A stretch of 64,000 nt of DNA. Origin: Arcobacter sp. FWKO B. Lineage in GTDB: Bacteria > Campylobacterota > Campylobacteria > Campylobacterales > Arcobacteraceae. The stretch is from positions 1 through 64,000 of the forward strand of contig NZ_CP041403.1 of NCBI RefSeq assembly GCF_014844135.1, read 5' to 3'. Below are positions 1 through 9,022 of the stretch, one piece after another (the stretch's first letter is position 1; each line of letters opens with the position of its first letter). The position numbers were made by a program, and so were the translations under genes. The notes under the pieces were generated by a model. It searched no databases and was not told where the DNA came from. It was given only the letters and a program-made list of their open reading frames with translations.

Positions 1-2048
1 TATCCTTCTTTGTCTTGATATTGTGGAGTAGTTTGTGTTTTTATATAGCTTTGAGTTTTAGTTTGGGGAAGAGGATAGGGTATTTTATTTTCACCATTGT
101 GTAAGCTTCCTATTATAATAGGTCTATCTATGTCACCATTGATATAACTTACTATTACTTCAGAATTAACTCTAGGAAGAAACCTTGCTCCATAATTGTC
201 TCCACTATAGATATTACTTAGTGGAATATAACAGCTTGTTGGTCTATTATAATCAAAGTGCATTATAACTCTTATTTCACCAAGATGATTGACATCTATC
301 TCATTTGCACTATCTTTAGTATTATTATCCCCTTTGGATACTATAGCTGTTTGTACACTACTTATTCTTGGTTTAGTAATAGTTTTATATGGTCTATATA
401 TATGGTCTTTTACAATAGAGCTAAATTGTACAAAGTATTGTGTTTTATCTTTATCATCTTCTTTGTATTCATCTAATGCATTAGGAAAGAATCCTTGATA
501 CTCTACACTTAGTATTATCACTTCTTTTTCTTGAAGTAGTTTAGTATCATTAAGTACTACACTTATACCATCTCTCATAGATAACTCATAACTAACACCA
601 TCTACTTTGATGCTAGAACTATATCCTCTTTGTGCATCTATTTCATTGTATCTTTTTAAATCTTTAGCATTAGAGCCATCATATAGCTCTAATCTATCTC
701 TTAATATCTCATATTGTAAATCATGTCTTAGTTGTTTAGTATTGGAGTTGTCTTTATATGTATCAAACTCTAAGTTTTTACCATGAGTTGTTTGCATATC
801 TACAGAGGGTTTTAAATAGTCATAGAAGTCTTCACTATAGTTTGATAGGGCAAACTTCTTAGAAGCAAAGAAACTAGCTTCAATACCCTCACAAGATACT
901 GCATGTTCATTTAACTCACATAATACCAAACCATAAGGATTGTTTGAACTATAATCACTAAGAAGAACTAACCCTTCTTCTTCACAAAGCATCTTAATAA
1001 ACTCATAATCACTTTGAGCATATTGAGTAGTATAGTGTCTTATAGGATATTTTAGATTATCTACTTTTAAAACCAAATCAATACCAAGTAATGCTTTGTA
1101 TCTTCCAAGTATTATACTAATAATATCTTTTACACTCTTATCCATATATATCTCATATCGTTTATTTAAACTAAGATAATGTAATGGTGAAACAAGTACT
1201 ACCTCATAAACTCTTTTACTCCCTACAACACTATATTCTTTAATCTTAAATACTCTACCATATATCTCTTTTTTATTTAAACTATTTATCTCATCCCTTA
1301 CCCTAACACAACACTCCAAATCAACAATATCCTCAATAACCAAATCATAATCACTTACAAATAGTATAGTAAACTTATAATAACTATCTACACTACTGTA
1401 TCCTTCTAGTTTGTAGATACTGAAATCATTTAGAATAGTTAAATCTCTTAAATCTCTTGTTCCAGATTCGGAAAGTTCATCTAAGCCTATGAAGTTTATT
1501 CTTGCGTTTATGCGTTGGGTTGTTGAGCTTGTTTGATTTTGTCTTTTGACTTGATCCATTATAAAACTATTCCATTTTGGACCACCTGGGTATATACCTT
1601 GCTCTGTCATTGCTTTTTTTGCATCAGATGGTAATTTCTTAAAATTATTAGTTTCAATATCACTGATTTTTGAAGCACTTATACCATTATTATATGCTTT
1701 TTCACTTATTGTTCCTAAGTCTATGCCTACTGACTTCAATCCAGTATCTACTAAAATAGTTGCCATAAAAGCTTCCCATCCAACAAGACCTATCATGGCT
1801 ATTAGAATGCTTGTAATATTATCACCTGCAATATGTGAAATATTTTCTCCTGTTTGTTTATTCTTATCCCAACTGAGTGCTGAAAATAATATAAAAGCTT
1901 TTGTATCACTAGTAACCTTATATAATTCATATCCTTTTAATGTACCAAATGTATTTTCTAGTGTATTTTTCAAAGCCTCATCTGCTAAGCCCTTGGTATC
2001 AAATAATATTTGTGCATATTGTTCTTGTTCATCTTGTGTTAGGTACAT
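1..2048 (-). CDS. vgrG: VgrG-type VI secretion spike protein with N-terminal extension (partial, 3' end outside window)
   Basis: The reading frame is open from an ATG at 2048 to the left edge, about 682 codons, with no stop. The start has a strong ribosome binding site (AGGGG, 8 bases upstream) and lies one base after the preceding stop. From about residue 170 the protein reads as a VgrG: a gp27-like region, then near the edge a gp5-like OB-fold with the pattern GARFLPRVNSEVIV and DRPIIIGSLHNG. VgrG trimers tip the Hcp tube of type VI secretion. The first 163 residues are not part of the usual VgrG fold. They include a hydrophobic stretch at about residues 75-95. A conventional start (ATG at 1559, MDQVKRQNQ) exists internally but has no better ribosome binding site. 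The role of the extension is unknown. Confidence 0.85.
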   Translation of the reverse strand, partial: MYLTQDEQEQYAQILFDTKGLADEALKNTLENTFGTLKGYELYKVTSDTKAFILFSALSWDKNKQTGENISHIAGDNITSILIAMIGLVGWEAFMATILVDTGLKSVGIDLGTISEKAYNNGISASKISDIETNNFKKLPSDAKKAMTEQGIYPGGPKWNSFIMDQVKRQNQTSSTTQRINARINFIGLDELSESGTRDLRDLTILNDFSIYKLEGYSSVDSYYKFTILFVSDYDLVIEDIVDLECCVRVRDEINSLNKKEIYGRVFKIKEYSVVGSKRVYEVVLVSPLHYLSLNKRYEIYMDKSVKDIISIILGRYKALLGIDLVLKVDNLKYPIRHYTTQYAQSDYEFIKMLCEEEGLVLLSDYSSNNPYGLVLCELNEHAVSCEGIEASFFASKKFALSNYSEDFYDYLKPSVDMQTTHGKNLEFDTYKDNSNTKQLRHDLQYEILRDRLELYDGSNAKDLKRYNEIDAQRGYSSSIKVDGVSYELSMRDGISVVLNDTKLLQEKEVIILSVEYQGFFPNALDEYKEDDKDKTQYFVQFSSIVKDHIYRPYKTITKPRISSVQTAIVSKGDNNTKDSANEIDVNHLGEIRVIMHFDYNRPTSCYIPLSNIYSGDNYGARFLPRVNSEVIVSYINGDIDRPIIIGSLHNGENKIPYPLPQTKTQSYIKTQTTPQYQDKEG

Positions 2049-2049
2049 A

Positions 2050-2724
2050 TTATTTCCCCTGTATCTTTTTTTCAGGAATAAACCAAAGTCTTTCAAGTTG
2101 GTTTATATCAGTGTTTAAATATTCTTTACAATATGCCTCTAAATTCTTTTGCTCTTCTTCATCTTGTAATGGTATTTGTATCTTAATAAACTCATTCTCA
2201 TTCTTTCCTATAAGTATTAAATAGTCATAAAATTTAAATCTTCGTTTATATATAATAAATTGCAATATAGCTGTTAAAATACTTGGAATAATTATTATTG
2301 GTAATATAATATAAAGTATGAGCTTTGACACTTTGTTGTATCTTTTAATTTTATTTAAAAAAGAACTTCCCATAATGGTAAAATCTATTAGCCTATATAC
2401 TTCATTAATACTAGAAATATCAAGTTTTATAGTCTGATTTTCAGAAGAATTTATAATATTAGATTGATTAAAAATTAATTTCATTTTTTCATTTTTTTTA
2501 ATGTATCTTAACAACGAAAAAAAGCCGCTAATTACAAGTCCTATGGCAAATATCTTACCAACAAGAACCCATATTGGTATATTTCCATTATAACCGTATA
2601 CTAAAATAATATATAAAAAAAATCCAGATATTATATTGTAAATAGTTTCTTTGAAATATACCTCATTTTCTATAGAAAACAAAACTTTATTTTCTTCTTT
2701 TGGTACCAATTCGGTATCTTTCAT
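2050..2724 (-). CDS. Membrane protein, tandem paralogue B, linked to vgrG
   Basis: This 224-residue protein has a hydrophobic pair at about residues 30-70, a beta-rich middle and a second hydrophobic stretch at about 140-165. A soluble tail follows, ending in the conserved block IPLQDEEEQKNLEAY and RLWFIPEKK. It is a paralogue of the gene just upstream, and the tail is nearly identical even at DNA level. The ATG overlaps the upstream stop by four bases (ATGA), and its own stop is one base before the vgrG start, so translation is probably coupled. The layout resembles membrane-anchored PH-like/YcxB-like proteins, but I cannot assign a family. An immunity or loading partner of the vgrG product is possible from context only. 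Confidence 0.75.
   Translation of the reverse strand: MKDTELVPKEENKVLFSIENEVYFKETIYNIISGFFLYIILVYGYNGNIPIWVLVGKIFAIGLVISGFFSLLRYIKKNEKMKLIFNQSNIINSSENQTIKLDISSINEVYRLIDFTIMGSSFLNKIKRYNKVSKLILYIILPIIIIPSILTAILQFIIYKRRFKFYDYLILIGKNENEFIKIQIPLQDEEEQKNLEAYCKEYLNTDINQLERLWFIPEKKIQGK
2071..2188. repeat. Near-identical DNA block, copy 1 (3' end of paralogue B)
   Basis: About 118 bases match the block at 2745-2862 with only a few differences, while the rest of the two genes is much less similar. It encodes the shared C-terminal tail of the two membrane proteins. The local identity suggests gene conversion or recombination-driven modular exchange. Confidence 0.85.
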
Positions 2725-3362
2725 TTAATATCCTCATATTTTCTTTCAGGAATAAACCAAAGTCTTTTAAGTTGGTTTATATCAGTGTTTAAATATTCTT
2801 TACAATATGCCTCTAAATTCTTTTGCTCTTCTTCATCTTGTAATGGTATTTGTATTTTGATAACTTCTTTATCATTTTTACCTATCAATACTAAATAGTC
2901 ATAGAATTGGAATTTCTTTCTGTAGTAAATACTTTTTGCTAAGTGTATTATTGTGCTCAGTAGAAAAATAATAGGAAAAGCAATGATAAGCAATGCTTTC
3001 AATAAAAATATTATCCTTAATTTCAACAATCCTTCAAAAATAATAGGCGAAATTCTATATATTTCTTTAATTTCAATATTCTTTAGATTGAGTTTTTCTA
3101 AAGGAAAAATGATTTCATTTTTTGTCAATATTATTCTTATTTGTTCTTTGTTTTGTTTATATTTTATGAGTTTAAATAAACCAAAAAAGATTGAACTTAT
3201 AGCAAGTATATAATAAAAATTGTAGCTTGCTCTAGTTGAATCATAATCATAAGTAATTAGTAAATAGCCAACTATACCACCTATCAAATAACTAATAGCC
3301 TTAGCAATATAAGAACTATTTTCTATAGAAAACAAAACTTGGTTTTTTTCTTCTTGTATCAA
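2721..3362 (-). CDS. Membrane protein, tandem paralogue A, linked to vgrG
   Basis: The protein has 213 residues and the same plan as its downstream neighbour: two hydrophobic segments near residues 18-65, a beta-rich stretch, a long hydrophobic segment at about 118-140 and a soluble tail. The tail carries FYDYLVLIGKN, IPLQDEEEQ and RLWFIPERK. The start is TTG, supported by AAGGTG five bases upstream, and overlaps the previous stop as TTGA. The N-terminal halves of the two copies have diverged strongly while the C-terminal block is nearly unchanged. That pattern suggests a conserved docking tail or recent gene conversion. The function is not known. Confidence 0.75.
   Translation of the reverse strand: MIQEEKNQVLFSIENSSYIAKAISYLIGGIVGYLLITYDYDSTRASYNFYYILAISSIFFGLFKLIKYKQNKEQIRIILTKNEIIFPLEKLNLKNIEIKEIYRISPIIFEGLLKLRIIFLLKALLIIAFPIIFLLSTIIHLAKSIYYRKKFQFYDYLVLIGKNDKEVIKIQIPLQDEEEQKNLEAYCKEYLNTDINQLKRLWFIPERKYEDIK
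2745..2862. repeat. Near-identical DNA block, copy 2 (3' end of paralogue A)
   Basis: This is the partner of the block at 2071-2188, offset by 674 bases in the same orientation. It covers the segment encoding the LQDEEEQKNLEAYCKEYLN tail and part of the RLWFIPE motif. Confidence 0.85.
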
Positions 3363-3619
3363 TTTAACACCTTTTTTATTTTTTCTATTTTATATAATGG
3401 TAAAAATATCATCACAATTAATTCTATTAGACTATATAACATAAATGCATAAAACCACACTTCTATCCCTAAATTTAGTTTGAAGCTATCTATAAATATT
3501 ACTATTATTATGATAGGTATAATCCAGGCAAGAAATGAATAAAAAGAGCCTATAAAACTAATGAATTTACTAGTTTTATATTCTGACCCATAAATTACGA
3601 ATTTTTTATAAAGTAGCAT
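3359..3619 (-). CDS. Small two-segment membrane protein
   Basis: This 86-residue protein has two hydrophobic segments (about residues 22-45 and 53-75) and a basic end, KIEKIKKVLN. It starts one base after the stop of the upstream gene, and its TGA overlaps the TTG start of the next gene. It is therefore the second gene of a tightly packed five-gene unit ending in vgrG. No family is recognised. The regular overlaps argue that it is real and co-translated. Confidence 0.65.
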   Translation of the reverse strand: MLLYKKFVIYGSEYKTSKFISFIGSFYSFLAWIIPIIIIVIFIDSFKLNLGIEVWFYAFMLYSLIELIVMIFLPLYKIEKIKKVLN

Positions 3620-3620
3620 G

Positions 3621-4724
3621 TTAATTCTCTCTTTGCTTGTATATACAATTAATTCTTAAGTTTAGAGGATTTTCAGATATTTGCAAATCTTGACTAGATA
3701 GATTTTTGATATGTAAATATCTAATAACCCTTTCAAGTAAGTCTTTGTTATCACTAGAAACTTTATATTCAACTACAAAGTTTCTTAGTGTTTTTTTAGC
3801 ATTGTCTATTTTGATTAAATGGTTTTTATCCATATGGCAATCAAATATATCTTGATTTATTTTATAGAATAAGATATAAGATGAAACTTTTAACATATTT
3901 AAATAATAGTCCCTATAGTCACTATACCAGCCTCTTTTAGGATTCATAATAGCATCGTATTCTTTGGGATAATATATTTTATAGTACTCAACAAACTCAT
4001 CATTCCATCTGCCTATATTTTCAAATCTTTCATATAAATCAGTAGAATTTGAAACTTTTTCAAGATTTTCTGTGTTTAACGGAAATCCATTTTGATTGAG
4101 ATGATAGTCGTTGACATACACTTGAATAAAATTGAGAAAATTTTGTAGAAGTGTTGTGGTGAGTTCATTTTTGTATCCTAATGAATAATAGGTATTTATC
4201 TTTTTTTTGCTCTGATTAAATAATTCGATATTATAATAAAGATCATCAATAAATTTCTTAGAATATTTATGCCCATAGTTTTTTGCTAAAGACCCATATT
4301 TACCATTATTGGAGTAGTTATACATAAGTAATTCAAACTCATTAAACCATGAGACTCTTATTGGTTCATCGAGTTCTAATTTATTTAAACCTTGTTGATA
4401 AAAATACATCATAGGTTTACTTAGTGGATAGAGTAAAATATTGTTTGTTCGTAATTTAAAAGTTTTTATTGAAAAAGCATAATAGTTGCTAATAATTTTT
4501 GCGATAATATAATCTTTGTTTGCTTCTTGTAGATGTTGCGGAGCATTTAGTACATGATTTTTGTATTCCACTGTGTAAATAAAGGTATTTAAACCAATAA
4601 ATATAAATAGTATAATCCAAAATATTTTTTTGATTATACTTTTATTAATATTTGGTCGGTATCTATTTGTTAGATTGTATTTGTCACTATTGTTTTTTAT
4701 CATAGAATAATCAAATTTAATCAT
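3621..4724 (-). CDS. Membrane-anchored protein of unknown function, first gene of the vgrG unit
   Basis: The protein has 367 residues. A cytoplasmic N-terminus rich in Asn, Lys and Tyr is followed by one transmembrane segment (about residues 34-52), then a largely alpha-helical domain predicted outside the cytoplasm. I see no enzymatic motif. It is the promoter-proximal gene of the unit leading to vgrG, separated from the radA end by about 160 bases. Membership in a vgrG-linked cassette makes an effector, adaptor or immunity role possible, but nothing in the sequence decides this. Confidence 0.65.
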   Translation of the reverse strand: MIKFDYSMIKNNSDKYNLTNRYRPNINKSIIKKIFWIILFIFIGLNTFIYTVEYKNHVLNAPQHLQEANKDYIIAKIISNYYAFSIKTFKLRTNNILLYPLSKPMMYFYQQGLNKLELDEPIRVSWFNEFELLMYNYSNNGKYGSLAKNYGHKYSKKFIDDLYYNIELFNQSKKKINTYYSLGYKNELTTTLLQNFLNFIQVYVNDYHLNQNGFPLNTENLEKVSNSTDLYERFENIGRWNDEFVEYYKIYYPKEYDAIMNPKRGWYSDYRDYYLNMLKVSSYILFYKINQDIFDCHMDKNHLIKIDNAKKTLRNFVVEYKVSSDNKDLLERVIRYLHIKNLSSQDLQISENPLNLRINCIYKQREN

Positions 4725-4810
4725 GAGTAATTTAGCTTTTATTAATTATAATATTGATTATAAAATTATTTATAGTGATTCCAAAATATTGTTTTCGCAT
4801 AAAAAGTCCT

Positions 4811-4840
4811 AACGATAATATAAGGAATTATTTTATCGTT
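4811..4840. terminator. Inverted repeat downstream of radA
   Basis: The arms AACGATAA and TTATCGTT are perfect complements around a 14-base centre. The element lies in the gap between radA and the vgrG-linked unit. There is no clean T run, so it may be a weak terminator of the radA operon or a protein site. Confidence 0.4.
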
Positions 4841-4887
4841 AAGAATCTAAAAATAAGATTAAAGTTATTTAGCTTTTTGTATATTTT

Positions 4888-6237
4888 TTAAAAAAGTTCT
4901 ATCATTTTAGCAACTTCATCCACTGCAAAACATTTCATATCTATTTTAATACTTGGCTTTGTAGCTATTATTGCTTTGGTTATACCTTGAGCTGATGCCT
5001 CTTTGAGTCTGTTTTCCATAGAATATACATCTTTAATTTCACCAGTAAGGCTAACTTCACCAATAAAAACTGATTCTTTAGAAATAGGGCGGTTTCTAAA
5101 AGAGCTTATAATTGCAGCTATTACAGCTAAATCTGCAGAACTCTCTTTTATTTTCATTCCTCCGCTTATATTTACAAATACATCATATCTATTAAATGGT
5201 AAGTCTAGCTTTTTTTCAAGTAGAGCCAAAAGCATAGTAAGGCGGTTGGAGTCAAAGCCTGTGGCACTTCTTTTTGGGTTGGGGAATGTTGATTCACACA
5301 CTAATGCTTGTACTTCTAGTATGATGGCACGGCTTCCTTCCATAGCGACACTAAGAGCTGAACCTGCTTGAGGTTTTGTTTTGTCAAAAAACTTTGATGC
5401 AATCTCTTTAGCACTGATAAGACCAGCTTCAGTCATCTCAAAGATACCTATCTCACTTGTGCTTCCAAAACGGTTTTTAAAGCCTCTAAGCATTCTTATT
5501 TCTTTGCTAGTCTCACCTTCAAAATATAGTACAGTATCCACCATATGTTCAAGTACTCTAGGACCTGCTATTGAGCCATCTTTTGTGATATGTCCAATTA
5601 TAAACATAGCAATACTTGACTCTTTTGCTTTTCTCATAAGTTCAAAAGTGATTTCTCTTACTTGTGAAACACTACCAGGTGCTGATGTAATAGAGTTTGA
5701 ATAAATAGTTTGTATAGAGTCTATTATTGCTACTTCGTAATTTTGCCTTAAAAGTTCGTCCATAATCTCTTCAAGCTTTATTTCACTTAGTAAATATAAA
5801 TTATCACTATTGGCTTCAAGACGATTGGCTCTCATTTTTATTTGACCAGCTGATTCTTCACCACTTACATAAAGGACTTTTTTTCCATTATTTGCAAGGT
5901 TTCCAGCTACTTTTAGAAGTAATGTTGACTTTCCAACACCTGGGCTACCTCCAACAAGTGTCAAGCTCCCTGGAACTATACCTCCACCAAGAACTAAATC
6001 AAATTCATTATCATTGCTACTAAATCTTGTGATATTATCTTGTTCTATTTGTGTTATAGGTAGAGCTTTTGATGTTGTAGATATAAGCTTTGAAGTTTGT
6101 TTTATTGTTTCAAGTTGTGCCGCACTTAGCTCCAAAAAACTATCCCATCCACCACAATTTGGACATTTGCCTAGCCACTTTTGGGATTGAAATCCACAGT
6201 GCTGACATTCAAATGTGTTTCCTTTAATTTTAGCCAT
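4888..6237 (-). CDS. radA: DNA repair protein RadA
   Basis: RadA is a RecA-like ATPase and branch-migration helicase used in recombinational repair. All parts are visible in 449 residues, the normal length. There is an N-terminal C4 zinc finger (CQHCG and CPNCGGW), a Walker A GGSPGVGKST near residue 90, the RadA-specific KNRFG motif near 255 and a C-terminal Lon-like domain. The gene is last in the rluD-to-radA run, eight bases after the envC-like gene. Confidence 0.97.
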   Translation of the reverse strand: MAKIKGNTFECQHCGFQSQKWLGKCPNCGGWDSFLELSAAQLETIKQTSKLISTTSKALPITQIEQDNITRFSSNDNEFDLVLGGGIVPGSLTLVGGSPGVGKSTLLLKVAGNLANNGKKVLYVSGEESAGQIKMRANRLEANSDNLYLLSEIKLEEIMDELLRQNYEVAIIDSIQTIYSNSITSAPGSVSQVREITFELMRKAKESSIAMFIIGHITKDGSIAGPRVLEHMVDTVLYFEGETSKEIRMLRGFKNRFGSTSEIGIFEMTEAGLISAKEIASKFFDKTKPQAGSALSVAMEGSRAIILEVQALVCESTFPNPKRSATGFDSNRLTMLLALLEKKLDLPFNRYDVFVNISGGMKIKESSADLAVIAAIISSFRNRPISKESVFIGEVSLTGEIKDVYSMENRLKEASAQGITKAIIATKPSIKIDMKCFAVDEVAKMIELF

Positions 6238-6245
6238 GATAGTCC

Positions 6246-7547
6246 TTATTTTCCAAATAGTTCAACAGGATTAACAAAAGCACTATTTATAATTGCTTGA
6301 AATACTAAAGAATCTCTGACTCTACCTATCGCATAACCTTGTTTGACTGGTTTATTTTGTTCTATTGTAGGAGAAATTTGCTCTAAATTTGAATATACAG
6401 TATGAAGTCCGTTTGCATGTTCTATAATCACTGTGTTATCTGTTGAGTTGGGTGATTTCTTAATATATACTACTTTACCAAGTAATACACTATAAACTTT
6501 TGTATCTACAGTATTTGGTACCATTGAAATTGAGTCATTAAATAGTTCTATTTTATATATTGGATCATGATATTTACCAAAATTTTTAACTATTTTATAA
6601 CTGCTTAGTGGAGAAATTGTTTTAACACCTCTATATTTTGTGGTTTGTACCCCTTTTACTGAAGAACCAAGTTGCCTTACTTGAATATCAACATTTTCGA
6701 GATTTGCTGATGATGGAGGAGGGGTTGTTGGTGAAGTTGATGCTCTTTGTTGTTGAGATTGTGCAACTCTTCTTTGTCTTTCTTCTTCAGCTTTTTTTGC
6801 TGCAGCTATTCTTTCTTGCTCTTTTTTAGATTCTTCTCTTTTTAAAATATTAAGATTTTGTAATAATGAAGTAAGCTCATTTTGTTTATCTATGATATTT
6901 TTTAATTGTGCTTGATATTCTTTATGTTTTGCTTCTAATGAAGCCATATTTCTTTCTTGTTTTTGTACTAATACACTTAAGTCTTTTTTCTTTTTTTCAT
7001 TTTGTTCTATAAATGATTGTAGTTTATTGATTTGTTGTTGGTTGTCTGCTTCATTTTGTGTTATTTGAAGGTATCGTACATCAAGTTTTTTTATCTCTTC
7101 TAGTGAGTTTTCAAGAAGTAAAGAGTATATCTCTTTGTCAATTAACTCATCAAGTGTTTTTTCTGATGAGTATTGGATTCCAAGAGATATTGCAAATTCG
7201 TTTATAATAGTTGATACTATGGCTTCTTCTTGATTTTTTTTGTCTTGAAGGAGTGTTTGTGCACTTTTTTTAAGTAGTTTTATCTCTTCTTTTGCAATTT
7301 CAAGTTTTTTTTGATCATTTGCTATTAGTTCTTCTAGTTTTGTAACATCTCTAGTTACCCTATCTAGCTCAACCCTTTGTGTGACTATTTCTTTTGCAAG
7401 AAGTTGGATTTTAATATTTGTTTCACTTTCAATACTTTGTTGTTTTTGTAAAACACTTTGACTTTGAACAATTTTTTGGTCAAGTTCTTTTACAGAAGCA
7501 TGAGATAGTATTAAAAAAGATAAACTTACAAATAGATATCTAATCAT
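6246..7547 (-). CDS. EnvC-like murein hydrolase activator (degenerate LytM/M23)
   Basis: The 433-residue protein has a signal peptide (about residues 1-17), a long coiled coil to about residue 265, a Ser/Thr/Pro-rich linker and a C-terminal M23-type domain. The zinc ligands of active M23 peptidases are not complete; only HANGLHTVY is recognisable. It is therefore probably a regulator of amidases rather than an enzyme. It directly follows ftsX and ftsE, the partners through which EnvC-type proteins are coupled to the division ring in other bacteria. Periplasmic location is inferred. Confidence 0.88.
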   Translation of the reverse strand: MIRYLFVSLSFLILSHASVKELDQKIVQSQSVLQKQQSIESETNIKIQLLAKEIVTQRVELDRVTRDVTKLEELIANDQKKLEIAKEEIKLLKKSAQTLLQDKKNQEEAIVSTIINEFAISLGIQYSSEKTLDELIDKEIYSLLLENSLEEIKKLDVRYLQITQNEADNQQQINKLQSFIEQNEKKKKDLSVLVQKQERNMASLEAKHKEYQAQLKNIIDKQNELTSLLQNLNILKREESKKEQERIAAAKKAEEERQRRVAQSQQQRASTSPTTPPPSSANLENVDIQVRQLGSSVKGVQTTKYRGVKTISPLSSYKIVKNFGKYHDPIYKIELFNDSISMVPNTVDTKVYSVLLGKVVYIKKSPNSTDNTVIIEHANGLHTVYSNLEQISPTIEQNKPVKQGYAIGRVRDSLVFQAIINSAFVNPVELFGK

Positions 7548-7554
7548 TTTATCT

Positions 7555-8373
7555 CTAATTAGGTTTAATTTTTAGTTTGGTTAATACACCAAAAATAGAG
7601 ATAAATGAAATAAATAGTGATACAAATAATAACTTAATTGATTCATAAACTATATTCAAATTGATAGTAGTTATGTCTTTTATCTCATCAGAAAATATTA
7701 ATGAGCTATTTTCACTAAAAAGTACTATAAAAATAACTACAATTATAGTTGAAAATATTGAACTAAAAAATGTAAGTAAAATAATAGGTTTTGCACTATA
7801 AAGCATAGAAGCACCATGAAGTTTCATAATTGCTATTCTTTCTTTGTGTTCATAAAACCATATTTTTACTTGTTTTGAGATAATAAAAATTGCAAACAAC
7901 AATATAATGATATATAAAATAAATACAATTTTTTGACTAAGAGTCAAAAGGGAGTATATTTGATTGTGATTTTTAGAAAAAGTTTCTATTTGGTAAATAG
8001 ATGGTTTTCCTTTTAACTCTTCAATGATTTGTTCTAATTGATAAGTAGAAGGGAATTCTTGTAAATATACTTGATAAAAATATGGCAATCTTTGATCTAA
8101 GAAATTTAATGAATTTTGTGTTAATCTATTTTTGAAACTTGCCAAAATTTTAGCTCTGTCCATTGGTACAATTTTCTCAACGCTTATTCCTCCTAGCTGA
8201 TTGATGTTATCATTAGCCAAAGGAGTTTTTGTAATAATTACTATAGAATAGTCACTTCTTATTTTTTCTTTGTATGTATCAACAGCTTGACTTACAATAG
8301 TAAAGATAGTAAGTGCAAATAGCATAGTAATAAGAGGTATACAAAAAGAGATAAAATTTTTAAGAAACTTCAT
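7555..8373 (-). CDS. ftsX: Cell division protein FtsX
   Basis: This 272-residue permease-like protein has four membrane segments (about 10-30, 150-170, 198-222 and 248-265) and an extracytoplasmic loop between the first two, the standard FtsX plan. It pairs with FtsE to transmit ATP-driven changes to the periplasmic EnvC-like activator encoded next. The start overlaps the ftsE end by 14 bases, which suggests translational coupling. Confidence 0.93.
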   Translation of the reverse strand: MKFLKNFISFCIPLITMLFALTIFTIVSQAVDTYKEKIRSDYSIVIITKTPLANDNINQLGGISVEKIVPMDRAKILASFKNRLTQNSLNFLDQRLPYFYQVYLQEFPSTYQLEQIIEELKGKPSIYQIETFSKNHNQIYSLLTLSQKIVFILYIIILLFAIFIISKQVKIWFYEHKERIAIMKLHGASMLYSAKPIILLTFFSSIFSTIIVVIFIVLFSENSSLIFSDEIKDITTINLNIVYESIKLLFVSLFISFISIFGVLTKLKIKPN

Positions 8374-9022
8374 ATATTACCCCATCTTCTATAGAAAGTT
8401 GCCTAAACTTTAATCCAAAATTTTTTGGAACCCTATGGGTTACAACAACAACAGTAATACCTAGTTGTTCATTTGCCCCTTTTAGAAGATTCCAGACAAC
8501 TTCAGCAGAATAATCATCTAAGTTTCCAGTAGGTTCATCTGCTAGTATAATTTTTGGATTATGTGCAATTGCTCTTGCAACAGCAATTCTTTGTTGTTCT
8601 CCCCCACTAAGTTCTGCTGGATAATATCCAACTCGGTGAGAGAGTTTGACATGATTTAGTAGTTTTAATGCTTGTTCATAAGATACCTCTTTTGAGTATC
8701 CATTGATAAGAAGAGGGAGCATTATATTTTGTTCAATAGTCCACTCTTTTATAAGTTTGTAGTCTTGAAAAACTATTCCTATATCTCTTCTTATTTTTTT
8801 TAGATTTGAGCTTGAAATGTCTTTAAGATTTATTCCATTTATTTCCAAGTCTCCATGTCTAAGTAAAATATCTCCATAAAAAGATTTTAGTAGTGTAGAT
8901 TTACCCATACCGCTTGTTCCACCTATAAAAACAAACTCTTTATCTTTTATATGGAAATTACCTTTTTTGATAATAAATCTATCTTTATCGTATGACAAAT
9001 AAATATCTTTAGCTCTAATCAT
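8360..9022 (-). CDS. ftsE: Cell division ATP-binding protein FtsE
   Basis: This is an ABC ATPase of 220 residues with Walker A GGTSGMGKST, signature LSGGEQQR, Walker B IILADEPTGNLD and the H-loop VVTHR. Position beside ftsX and an envC-like gene identifies it as FtsE rather than a LolD or MacB relative. It overlaps trmB by eight bases. Confidence 0.94.
   Translation of the reverse strand: MIRAKDIYLSYDKDRFIIKKGNFHIKDKEFVFIGGTSGMGKSTLLKSFYGDILLRHGDLEINGINLKDISSSNLKKIRRDIGIVFQDYKLIKEWTIEQNIMLPLLINGYSKEVSYEQALKLLNHVKLSHRVGYYPAELSGGEQQRIAVARAIAHNPKIILADEPTGNLDDYSAEVVWNLLKGANEQLGITVVVVTHRVPKNFGLKFRQLSIEDGVIYEVS

Noticed and set aside
1723-2224. Plus-strand open frames opposite the start of vgrG
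   Set aside because: They are antisense to a well-supported frame with a ribosome binding site, have no ribosome binding sites of their own, and encode Cys/Ser/Phe-rich junk-like sequence.
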